From: Nitrosomonas supralitoralis
GTDB taxonomy: Bacteria > Pseudomonadota > Gammaproteobacteria > Burkholderiales > Nitrosomonadaceae
NCBI RefSeq assembly: GCF_003011925.2
Contig: NZ_PXXU01000011.1
Coordinates: 1 to 64,000 of the forward strand
Direction of reading: 5' to 3'
Length of the DNA: 64,000 bases
Position 1 is the stretch's first letter. Each line of letters starts with the position of its first letter. Below the pieces are notes generated by a model, which was not told where the DNA came from, ran no database searches, and saw nothing but the letters and a program-made list of their open reading frames with translations. Shown here piece by piece: positions 56,871-64,000 of the stretch. A program made the position numbers and the translations under genes.

Positions 56871-58006
56871 ATGTCATTCACATCATTATCGGCCTTAACG
56901 TCGGTGGAGCTGAAATGATGCTTAAACGTTTGGTCGATTCTCATCACGACAATCCCGCTTTTCGGCATGCCGTTGTCTCGCTCACCGATATGGGCAAGCT
57001 CGGTGTGCAATTTCAAGCTATGGGGGTGGTGGTTCACTCGCTCGGTTTAGGTTCCTCATTTGGTATTCCTCTTGTACTTTGGCGACTAGTAAATCTGATT
57101 CGTGCATTGCGTCCAGACATTATTCAAGCCTGGATGTATCACGCAGATCTGTTGGGCGGTTTGGCAGCGCGCATGGCAGGCAATCGGCATGTGATCTGGG
57201 GAATCCGCACGACGGATGTTCAGGCTGGTGGTTCGTTGATGACAGTGTTAGTCCGGTGGCTCTGTGCAAGGTTTTCTCGCTGGGTTCCACAAGTGATTGT
57301 CTGTGCAGCCGAAGCATCGCGGCAATCTCACATTGCAGTTGGCTACGATGCGACGAAGATGGTGGTAGTGCCGAATGGCTATGACTTTTCCCAGTTGAGT
57401 GCGTCAGCCGATGAGCGGAAAACACTGCGCGAACAAAGCAACATCAACCAAAATGATGTGGTGGTGGGTAGTTTAGGCAGATTTCACGCGGTTAAGGATC
57501 AAGAAAATTTCGTGCGCATGGCTGGTTTGCTTGCTTCGCAGTATCCGCAATTGAGATTTTTGATGGTGGGGCGTGGCTTGGATTGGGATAACGCACCGCT
57601 TGTGGATTGGATCGATAAAGCGGGTTGCAAGGAGCGTTTCGTATTGTTGGGTGAGCGCAAGGATGTACCGCAGTGTTTAGCTGCAATGGATATTTTTTGC
57701 CTGCACTCACGCACTGAGGGATTTCCTAACGTGTTGGCCGAAGCGATGGCGATGGGGCTTCCTTGTATCACAACGGATGTGGGGGATGCGGCTATGCTGT
57801 TGGCTGATACTGGCGTGGTTGTACCCAAAGGAGATTCTGCGGCTTTGGCGCAAGGCGTGGCGCGATTGCTGGCGTTGGAACAGGATGCCCGGAATGCATT
57901 GGGGTTGCGAGCAAAAGCGCAGGTCGAGGAGGAATATTCCATGGATCATGCTCGCAAGCGATTTGAGGAAATCTACCGGCAAGTTTTGAATAAAGGGGCG
58001 TTTTGA
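56867..58006 (+). CDS. GT4 family glycosyltransferase
   Basis: 379 residues. VIHIIIGLNVGGAEMMLKRLV is the GT4 N-terminal glycine motif; the donor domain has VVVGSLGRFHAVKDQENFVRMAGLL and HSRTEGFPNVLAEAMAMGLPCITTDVGDAAMLL (E-x7-E). It overlaps its neighbours on both sides by 1-4 bases, so it is a member of the coupled block. The sugar donor is not deducible. GC is visibly higher from here on. Confidence 0.92.
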   Translation: MNVIHIIIGLNVGGAEMMLKRLVDSHHDNPAFRHAVVSLTDMGKLGVQFQAMGVVVHSLGLGSSFGIPLVLWRLVNLIRALRPDIIQAWMYHADLLGGLAARMAGNRHVIWGIRTTDVQAGGSLMTVLVRWLCARFSRWVPQVIVCAAEASRQSHIAVGYDATKMVVVPNGYDFSQLSASADERKTLREQSNINQNDVVVGSLGRFHAVKDQENFVRMAGLLASQYPQLRFLMVGRGLDWDNAPLVDWIDKAGCKERFVLLGERKDVPQCLAAMDIFCLHSRTEGFPNVLAEAMAMGLPCITTDVGDAAMLLADTGVVVPKGDSAALAQGVARLLALEQDARNALGLRAKAQVEEEYSMDHARKRFEEIYRQVLNKGAF

Positions 58007-59985
58007 TGTGCGGTTTAGTTGGATTCCTCGGTAGTGGTGTTGGCGAGAGTGGTGATGAGGTTTTGACGCGTCGCATGGCGAATACGCTCAATCATCGCGG
58101 TCCGGACGATGGCGGGGTTTGGTGCGATGGTGAGCAACGTATTGCTCTTGGGCACCGTCGCTTGGCGATTGTGGATTTGTCGCCCGCAGGTCATCAGCCA
58201 ATGATGTCGGCCAGCGGGCGGTATGTAATCGCATTCAATGGTGAGATTTATAACCATTTGGATTTGCGGAAGGAACTAGAGCAAATCCCCACTAACTCTA
58301 CTTTAGCAAAGGGGAGAATCCTTTATTGGCACGGACATTCGGATACGGAAACGTTGCTGGTTGGGATTGAGGCTTGGGGGTTAGAGGCCACGCTCAAGAA
58401 ATCGATTGGCATGTTTGCCATTGCTTTGTGGGATCGGCAAACACGCACGCTGTCTTTGGCGCGTGACCGAATTGGCGAGAAACCGTTGTATTACGGTTGG
58501 CAGGGAAGTAATAATGAGCGGGTGTTTCTGTTTGGTTCTGAGCTGAAAGCACTCAAGGCGCACCCGGCTTTTGCGACAGACATTGACCGTGACGCACTTT
58601 GCTTGCTGTTGCGTCATAATTATATTCCCGCACCCTATTCGATTTATCAAGGCATCGCCAAGCTGGGGCCGGGTTGTTTGTTGTCCATTTCGTTGGCGCA
58701 GCCTGAACCCAGAATTTGGAAGTATTGGGATGCAGTTGAGGTGGCGCTAGCTGGTGTGGCTCAGCCATTTGCGGGCACGGCGGATGAAGCGGTGGATGCG
58801 CTGGAAGTGTTGGCCAAAGATGCAGTGCGCCAGCAAATGATGGCCGATGTGCCGCTGGGCGCATTTTTGTCGGGGGGCATTGATTCCAGCACGGTGGTGG
58901 CGTTGATGCAGGCGCAGTCTTCGCGTCCGGTCAAAACATTCACCATTGGTTTTAACGAAGAGGGTTATAACGAGGCGGTTCACGCCAAGACCGTGGCACG
59001 GCATTTGGGCACTGAGCATACCGAGTTGTATGTGTCACCGCAGCAGGCGATGGAGGTGATCCCGCGTTTGTCTGGTTTGTATTGCGAGCCGTTTGCGGAT
59101 TCTTCCCAGATTCCCACTTATCTGGTGAGTCAGTTGGCAAAACAGCATGTAACGGTGTCGTTGTCGGGTGATGCGGGCGATGAGTTGTTTTGCGGGTACA
59201 GCCGTTATCTGCGCACGCTTAATATTTGGAAAAAAGTATCGCTTGCACCAGCACCGCTACGCGCCTTAGCAGCTAGAGGTATCAAGTCCATCTCGCCTTC
59301 TACCTGGGATAGTTTTGCGCATTTCATTCCCGGCACAGGGCGATTGCGCTTTGTGGGTGATAAATTCCACAAGGGGGCCGGGGTGTTAGCTAGCACTACG
59401 GTAGATGAATTGTATATGGACATGGTTTCGCACTTGCGTAATCCGGAGGAATGGGTGATCGGCGGGCAGGAACCGCCTACGCATTTGACTGCCTTGCGCC
59501 CTGATTTGGCCGGGCTTGGGGATGTGGAGCGCATGATGGCTCTGGATACGATCAGCTATTTGCCGGATGATATTTTGGTGAAGGTAGATCGGGCGGCCAT
59601 GGGTGTGTCGCTGGAGGGGCGCGTGCCGTTTTTGGATCGTCGGGTAGTCGAATTTTCCTGGAGCTTGCCGCTGGAATACAAATTACGCGATGGTCAAACC
59701 AAGTGGCCATTGCGTCAAGTACTGTACCGCCATGTGCCGCGTGAGCTGATTGACCGCCCAAAGATGGGTTTTGGTGTGCCGTTACACGATTGGCTGCGTG
59801 GGCCGATGCGGGAATGGGCGGAAGATTTATTGGACGAAACACGCTTGACGAGGGAGGGGTATTTTCATCCCGCGCCGATTCGGCAAATGTGGGCGGAGCA
59901 TTTGAGCGGACAGCGTAATTGGATGGCACGCTTGTGGTGTGTGTTGATGTTTCAGGCATGGCTCGAAATGGAGAACAGGAAATGA
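58006..59985 (+). CDS. asnB: Glutamine-hydrolysing asparagine synthase-like amidotransferase
   Basis: 659 residues from the ATG at 58006, which places the catalytic Cys at position 2 (MCGLVGFLG). N-terminal class II glutaminase: HRGPDDGGVW, LGHRRLAIVDLSPAGHQPM, AFNGEIYNH. The C-terminal ATP-pyrophosphatase domain has the PP-loop FLSGGIDSSTV and SGDAGDELFCGYSRY. In polysaccharide loci AsnB-like enzymes (for example WbpS of Pseudomonas aeruginosa) are thought to amidate uronic acid sugars. With the WbpO/TviB gene here, amidation of GalNAcA is the likely job, an inference. It overlaps neighbours by 1 and 4 bases. Confidence 0.92.
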   Translation: MCGLVGFLGSGVGESGDEVLTRRMANTLNHRGPDDGGVWCDGEQRIALGHRRLAIVDLSPAGHQPMMSASGRYVIAFNGEIYNHLDLRKELEQIPTNSTLAKGRILYWHGHSDTETLLVGIEAWGLEATLKKSIGMFAIALWDRQTRTLSLARDRIGEKPLYYGWQGSNNERVFLFGSELKALKAHPAFATDIDRDALCLLLRHNYIPAPYSIYQGIAKLGPGCLLSISLAQPEPRIWKYWDAVEVALAGVAQPFAGTADEAVDALEVLAKDAVRQQMMADVPLGAFLSGGIDSSTVVALMQAQSSRPVKTFTIGFNEEGYNEAVHAKTVARHLGTEHTELYVSPQQAMEVIPRLSGLYCEPFADSSQIPTYLVSQLAKQHVTVSLSGDAGDELFCGYSRYLRTLNIWKKVSLAPAPLRALAARGIKSISPSTWDSFAHFIPGTGRLRFVGDKFHKGAGVLASTTVDELYMDMVSHLRNPEEWVIGGQEPPTHLTALRPDLAGLGDVERMMALDTISYLPDDILVKVDRAAMGVSLEGRVPFLDRRVVEFSWSLPLEYKLRDGQTKWPLRQVLYRHVPRELIDRPKMGFGVPLHDWLRGPMREWAEDLLDETRLTREGYFHPAPIRQMWAEHLSGQRNWMARLWCVLMFQAWLEMENRK

Positions 59986-60794
59986 GTTTATTAAGAACTT
60001 TCATGAACACGAATATAAACCTCAGGAAATGGTTTGATCAGCAATTCTTGCCATCATCTTTTATCAAAGATGGAAATAAGGATTTCATTGTTGAAATGGC
60101 CCCATCATATTTGCGACAAGGAATGAAAATCTACGATGTTGGAGGGGAAGCAGCCCTTCGTATCCACCAAAAAAAGACCGCTTTATGCTTAAATATTGTG
60201 GGAATAGATATCAGCCAGACAGAGTTGGATCGTGCGCCGGTAGGTGGTTATGACGAAACGGTGTGTGCAGACATTGTAAACATTCATGGAGCTGGTGATG
60301 GCGACTTGGTGATTTGCCAGGCCGTGTTGGAACACGTTAAAGACACTGAAGGTGCGTTGAGGTCCATTGCTTCACTGTTAATGCCCGGTTGGAGGGCTTT
60401 GATTTTTGTGCCGAGCCGCAATGCGGTTTTTGCTCGGCTGAATGTGTTGTTGCCAGAAAAACTTAAGCGGAAAATTTTGTATGGTGTTTACTCAAATGCT
60501 CGTGCTGCGCAGGGTTTCCCGAGCTTCTACCATAAATGTACCCCGGATGATTTCATCGCAATGGCAAAACATAATGGATTGGCAGTGATTGAATCACGCT
60601 ATTACTACATTAGTAGCTATTTCAGTTTTTTGTTTCCCGTTTACTTGGTTTGGCGAATTTGGGTTGTCATATTCAAATCTATTGCCGGTCACCAAGCAGC
60701 AGAAACCTTCTCGATGGTGCTGGTAAAGAAAGCGTTGTGCAAGGGGATTGAGGGAAGGCAAGGAAAGGTTTTTTTCAGTGAGAATTTATGGTAA
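59982..60794 (+). CDS. Class I SAM-dependent methyltransferase
   Basis: About 270 residues from the ATG at 59982, which overlaps the asnB stop (ATGA). IYDVGGEAALRIHQKK is a modified SAM-binding motif I, NIVGIDISQTELDRAP the acidic loop, and CQAVLEHVKDTEGALRSIASLLMPGW motif post-III. C-terminal hydrophobic stretch YFSFLFPVYLVWRIWVVIFKSI suggests membrane association. It could methylate the sugar or cap the chain. The acceptor is unknown. Overlaps the next glycosyltransferase by seven bases. Confidence 0.82.
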   Translation: MSLLRTFMNTNINLRKWFDQQFLPSSFIKDGNKDFIVEMAPSYLRQGMKIYDVGGEAALRIHQKKTALCLNIVGIDISQTELDRAPVGGYDETVCADIVNIHGAGDGDLVICQAVLEHVKDTEGALRSIASLLMPGWRALIFVPSRNAVFARLNVLLPEKLKRKILYGVYSNARAAQGFPSFYHKCTPDDFIAMAKHNGLAVIESRYYYISSYFSFLFPVYLVWRIWVVIFKSIAGHQAAETFSMVLVKKALCKGIEGRQGKVFFSENLW

Positions 60795-61927
60795 AACGCC
60801 GCAAGGTATTAATTGCTCTGAACTCAGCTTGGAATTTGGTCAATTTCCGTGCTGGATTGATTCGCGCTTTGGTTGCTGAGGGTTATGAGGTGGTGGCCGT
60901 TGCGCCAAACGATGCCTATGCGTCATGTTTGGCGGAATTGGGGTGCCGGTTTGTTGCATTGCCGATGGACAATAAAGGCACGCATCCAGGGCGTGATTTG
61001 TTGTTGTTCTTTCGTTTTTTGAATTTGTTGCGATGTGAACGCCCCGATGTGTTCTTGGGCTATACCATTAAGCCTAATGTCTATGGATCGCTTGCTGCCC
61101 ATGTGTTAGGCATTCAGGTAGTGAATAACATTGCCGGATTGGGTACGGTCTTTATTCGCAATAACTGGCTGACCCGTTTGGCGCGACTACTTTACATGAC
61201 AGCCTTTTCGCGTTCTCACCATGTGTTTTTCCAGAATAATGAAGATTTACAGATGTTTGTGGAGCAGGGTTTAGTCCCGGCAGATAAGGTGAGCCGATTG
61301 CCAGGTTCCGGCGTTGATCTGGGTATTTTTCATTATGTACCGATGCCGTCCTTGGAAAATCGGTCTTTTTGCTTTTTGCTGGTTGCACGCTTATTGTGGG
61401 ATAAGGGTGTAGGAGAATATGTTGAAGCGGCGCGAATGGTTCGCCGTCAATATCCGACAACAACGTTTCAGCTGCTAGGTTTCCTGGATGTTAAAAATCA
61501 GACTGCGGTTTCCAGTGCCCAGATGGACGATTGGGTTGATGAGGGCGTGGTCGAGTATCTTGGCGTGGCGGATGATGTGAAGCCTTATTTGGCCGCTGCT
61601 GATTGCGTGGTGTTGCCTTCCTATCGCGAGGGGGTGCCCCGTTCTTTGCTGGAGGCTGCGGCTATAGGCAGGCCTATCGTCACAACAGATGCTATTGGGT
61701 GTCGCGATGCTGTGGATGATGGCGTGAATGGTTTGCTTTGCTGTGTGCGTAATGCGAGTGATTTGGCTGAGAAAATGCGAAGTATTGTCGATATGTCTCC
61801 GAGTGAACGAGAACTGATGGGAATCGCTGGTCGGAAAAAAATGGAGCTTGAGTTTGACGAGAAAATTGTGATTGATCGTTACCTGTGCATTATTGGTGAT
61901 ATCGTTTCAAACGGTGTTTCAATTTAG
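60788..61927 (+). CDS. GT4 family glycosyltransferase (PglA-like)
   Basis: 379 residues. VLIALNSAWNLVNFRAGLIRALVAEGYEVVAVAP starts without the GGAE loop; PDVFLGYTIKPNVYGSLAAHVLGIQVVNNIAGLGTVF resembles the PglA/Cap-type GalNAc-transferases; donor domain LLVARLLWDKGVGEYVEAARMV and LPSYREGVPRSLLEAAAIGRPIVTTDAIGCRDAV (E-x7-E). Possibly the second sugar added to the carrier-linked first one. Last gene of the coupled block; a palindromic repeat follows. Confidence 0.9.
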   Translation: MVKRRKVLIALNSAWNLVNFRAGLIRALVAEGYEVVAVAPNDAYASCLAELGCRFVALPMDNKGTHPGRDLLLFFRFLNLLRCERPDVFLGYTIKPNVYGSLAAHVLGIQVVNNIAGLGTVFIRNNWLTRLARLLYMTAFSRSHHVFFQNNEDLQMFVEQGLVPADKVSRLPGSGVDLGIFHYVPMPSLENRSFCFLLVARLLWDKGVGEYVEAARMVRRQYPTTTFQLLGFLDVKNQTAVSSAQMDDWVDEGVVEYLGVADDVKPYLAAADCVVLPSYREGVPRSLLEAAAIGRPIVTTDAIGCRDAVDDGVNGLLCCVRNASDLAEKMRSIVDMSPSERELMGIAGRKKMELEFDEKIVIDRYLCIIGDIVSNGVSI

Positions 61928-61943
61928 AGGTTTGAAGTTAATC

Positions 61944-62015
61944 TGTCATTTCGAGCATAGCGAGGAATCTTTGTTAATCTAACAATATAGATTTCTCGCT
62001 ATGCTCGAAATGACA
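61944..62015. repeat. Palindromic repeat family P, intact copy (72 bp)
   Basis: TGTCATTTCGAGCATAGCGA… pairs with …CGCTATGCTCGAAATGACA almost perfectly, giving a stem of about 27 bp with a short central loop. It would fold strongly in RNA and may act as a bidirectional terminator. It lies exactly at the right end of the plus-strand operon and abuts the rmlB relic. Confidence 0.9.
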
Positions 62016-62095
62016 AGTGGGTTTGTAAGCCAATTAATATATGGTATCAATGGCATATCTGAGATTATGATTAAGGCGGTCAGTGACATGAGGAA
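62016..62095 (-). pseudogene. Relic of an rmlB (dTDP-glucose 4,6-dehydratase) gene
   Basis: The minus strand encodes HVTDRLNHNLRYAID, closely matching HVTDRLGHDRRYAID in the intact rmlB gene at 62973-64000 (37 of 48 bases identical at 62045-62092 versus 63161-63208, frame kept). After AID it continues TIY, stop, LAYKPT, corresponding to …LGYKPA with a small deletion and a stop. Only this short core survives. It indicates an older rmlB copy in the same orientation. Confidence 0.75.
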
Positions 62096-62104
62096 ATATT
62101 CTTG

Positions 62105-62863
62105 ATGTTTTTTATTGAAAAGGTCGTTGCGCTTCTTCTGATGCCCTTGGGCATGGGGTTGTTACTGGGTGCTTTGGCCTTGGTAGCTAGCGTGGTGCGA
62201 TGGCGTAAGCTGGGTTGGGTGCTTGGGTGTTTAGCCGTGGCATGGCTTTATTTATGGTCGACTCCTTGGTTGAGTATGCACGTGCGCGCGGCCATTGAAT
62301 CCGCTCACCCGGCGCGACTGGCTGTTGATGTGGAGGTTGCGCCTGTGGCGGTTGTGCTGGGTGGAGGCGTTGCTTCGCCAGTACCCCCCGCGCGATTTAT
62401 GCCCGATCTAGGCCGTGCAGCAGATCGCGTCTGGTTTGCGGCACAGCTGTTTCATGCCGGCAAGGTTGAACGGATTGTGCTCAGTGGAGGTGTTGATTCC
62501 CGACTCGGTAGTCTTTCCGAAGCGGAGTCGATGCGTATATTTATTCGAGATCTAGGTGTGCCTGATGCGGCAATTCACTTGGAAAGCACCAGTATCAATA
62601 CTCGTCAGAATGCAGTTCATGTAGCGCATTTGCTCAATGACTGGGGAGTAGACAGACTGTTGCTGGTGACTTCGGCATTGCATATGCCCAGAGCAAAGCG
62701 ACAATTCGAGGCGCAAGGATTGATTGTGTTTCCCGCCGCAACGGATCATGAGGCGGTGGATACTGTGTGGTGGGATATTCGCAGGTTGCTGCCAGATGCC
62801 GATTCGCTCGACGGAAGTGGCAGAGCTATCAAGGAATGGATTGGTTTGTGGGTAGGCAAATGA
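62105..62863 (+). CDS. YdcF/SanA/ElyC family membrane protein (DUF218)
   Basis: About 252 residues, with two N-terminal helices (VVALLLMPLGMGLLLGALAL, LGWVLGCLAVAWLYLW) and a DUF218 domain: APVAVVLGGGV, ERIVLSGGVDSRLGSLSEAESMRIFI, LESTSINTRQNAVHVAHLL, LLLVTSALHMPRAKRQFEAQGL. ElyC in E. coli affects peptidoglycan/lipid-carrier use, so a role in undecaprenyl-linked glycan handling fits but is inferred. The ATG at 62105 is chosen; GAGGA is better spaced for a TTG at 62102. Confidence 0.88.
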   Translation: MFFIEKVVALLLMPLGMGLLLGALALVASVVRWRKLGWVLGCLAVAWLYLWSTPWLSMHVRAAIESAHPARLAVDVEVAPVAVVLGGGVASPVPPARFMPDLGRAADRVWFAAQLFHAGKVERIVLSGGVDSRLGSLSEAESMRIFIRDLGVPDAAIHLESTSINTRQNAVHVAHLLNDWGVDRLLLVTSALHMPRAKRQFEAQGLIVFPAATDHEAVDTVWWDIRRLLPDADSLDGSGRAIKEWIGLWVGK

Positions 62864-62972
62864 TAGGGTATGGTGCTTAAATAAGCATTCATGCAGAACC
62901 GAAGGTTTCACCATCACATGTTTTGCAAGTGATGGATGAGATGGAAGAAAAGATTGTGCAACGCATCTTGTT

Positions 62973-64000
62973 TTAAAACCTAGTTATTGATGACAGAGTT
63001 TTTTTATCTGAATAATTCTTATCAATCCATTCCTTGTAACTGCCATCCAAAATACCACGCCACCAGACTTCGTTGTCGAGATACCATTGAATTGTTTTGC
63101 GGATGCCGGTTTTAAAGCTCTCTGCAGGTTTGTAACCCAGTTCACCCATGATCTTGGTGGCATCAATGGCATATCTGCGGTCATGTCCGAGGCGATCGGT
63201 GACATGGGTGATTAGTTGGGTATGCGGTGCGCCTTGTGGGTGGTGTTGGTCCATCTGTTCACAGATTAGGGTAACAATGTCGATGTTGGTCCATTCATTG
63301 TTGCCACCGATATTGTAGACCTCTCCCACTCTGCCATTCAAGAGAATACGTTCTATACCACGGCAGTGATCCTCAACGTAGAGCCAATCCCGGATCTGTT
63401 TGCCATCACCATAAATCGGTAAGGGTTTGCCTTCGAGGCAGTTGACGATAATCAAGGGAATCAGTTTTTCTGGAAAATGGTATGGGCCGTAGTTATTGGA
63501 GCAGTTGCTGATAGTGGTGTTGAGACCGTAAGTATGGTGGTAACTGCGCACTATGTGGTCTGAAGATGCTTTGCTGGCAGCGTAGGGTGAATTCGGCAGA
63601 TATTGATGCTGCTCAGTAAATGCAGGAGCGTCAGGCGTAAGTGTGCCATAAACTTCGTCAGTGGATACATGGTGGAAGCGATGGGGTGTTTTGCCCGTAT
63701 CAAGCCATATTTTTTTGGCAGCCTTGAGCAGTGAATGCGTGCCTTCGATATTGGTTTTAAGAAAGGCGTCTGGCCCGTGAATTGATCGATCCACATGACT
63801 TTCTGCAGCAAAGTGCACGATCGTATCAATGCACGCATCGTGTAGTAATTTTTCTACCAATGCTGTATCAAGGATGTCGCCGTGAACAAAACTATAAGCG
63901 TTGTTTTTTTGGATAGTCTCCAGGTTTTGTAAGTTTCCGGCATAGGTGAGCGCATCCAGTACCGTAACCTGGCTGTCAGGATATTCCTGTAACCAATAGT
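62973..64000 (-). CDS. rmlB: dTDP-glucose 4,6-dehydratase (5' end outside window)
   Basis: At least 342 codons, open to the right edge; only about 20-25 N-terminal residues, including the TGGAGFIG motif, are missing. VLDALTYAGNLQNLE, VHGDILD, IVHFAAESHVDRSI, HVSTDEVYGTL (catalytic Asp/Glu), YAASKASSDH (Tyr-x3-Lys) and HVTDRLGHDRRYAIDATKI are all RmlB signatures. It makes dTDP-4-keto-6-deoxyglucose for rhamnose or other deoxysugars. It is read convergently to the operon; further rml genes probably lie outside the window. Confidence 0.96.
   Translation of the reverse strand, partial: YWLQEYPDSQVTVLDALTYAGNLQNLETIQKNNAYSFVHGDILDTALVEKLLHDACIDTIVHFAAESHVDRSIHGPDAFLKTNIEGTHSLLKAAKKIWLDTGKTPHRFHHVSTDEVYGTLTPDAPAFTEQHQYLPNSPYAASKASSDHIVRSYHHTYGLNTTISNCSNNYGPYHFPEKLIPLIIVNCLEGKPLPIYGDGKQIRDWLYVEDHCRGIERILLNGRVGEVYNIGGNNEWTNIDIVTLICEQMDQHHPQGAPHTQLITHVTDRLGHDRRYAIDATKIMGELGYKPAESFKTGIRKTIQWYLDNEVWWRGILDGSYKEWIDKNYSDKKTLSSITRF

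Noticed and set aside
57499-57942. Long minus-strand frames inside the glycosyltransferase and asnB genes
   Set aside because: They overlap clear plus-strand enzymes in the GC-richer part, where antisense frames stay open by base composition alone.

Overview
The window looks like chromosomal DNA of a betaproteobacterium, most likely close to Nitrosomonas (Nitrosomonadaceae). This is inferred from the his–HIT–tatABC gene order typical of Betaproteobacteria, the moderate-to-low GC, a PEP-CTERM (exosortase-sorted) protein and the general look of the proteins. No ammonia-oxidation gene is present to settle it.

Layout. 1–4.2 kb (minus strand): a large secreted-type protein running off the left edge, ybaB, dnaX and the SRP RNA gene with a good extended -10 promoter. 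4.5–7.4 kb: a TM0106-type RecB-like nuclease and DAHP synthase. 7.5–10.8 kb (minus): copper chaperone, CopA and a glycine-zipper protein. 10.9–17.8 kb (minus): tatC, tatB, tatA, a HIT protein and hisE, I, F, A, H, B, C; hisG and hisD are not here. 18–29 kb: a MidA-type methyltransferase, a pteridine-reductase-like SDR, ubiC-ubiA-ubiD, then the outer-membrane biogenesis run lptD-surA-pdxA-rsmA. 29–34 kb: a lipoprotein, then a minus-strand operon of ECF sigma factor, zinc-motif anti-sigma factor and subtilisin-like protease, then a TorF-type outer-membrane protein.

34–44 kb is accessory in character. It holds MITE-like repeats, a tRNA-Asn, small orphan frames, a tandem duplication (with leaders) of a secreted TIM-barrel glycoside-hydrolase-like gene, a PEP-CTERM protein, a CrtC/AttH-like protein, a low-molecular-weight tyrosine phosphatase and glmS.

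44–64 kb is a Wzx/Wzy-type surface polysaccharide locus. It contains a Wza-like exporter, a Wzc-like tyrosine kinase, a WecA-like initiating transferase with an extra C-terminal domain, WbpO/TviB and WbpP/TviC (a UDP-GalNAcA route), a MurJ-like flippase, four GT4 glycosyltransferases, a Wzy-like polymerase/ligase, an AsnB-like amidotransferase, a methyltransferase, a YdcF-family protein and the start of a dTDP-sugar gene (rmlB) on the other strand. Several genes overlap by 1–4 bases and probably act as one translationally coupled unit. I infer a polymer containing N-acetylgalactosaminuronic acid, possibly amidated.

The less ordinary observations are the sigma/anti-sigma/protease module, in which the anti-sigma tail resembles a protease propeptide; an rmlB relic beside a palindromic repeat; a REP-type repeat translated in frame inside the epimerase; three copies of a 71–76 bp palindromic repeat and three of a roughly 145 bp inverted-ended repeat; and the duplicated hydrolase-like genes.
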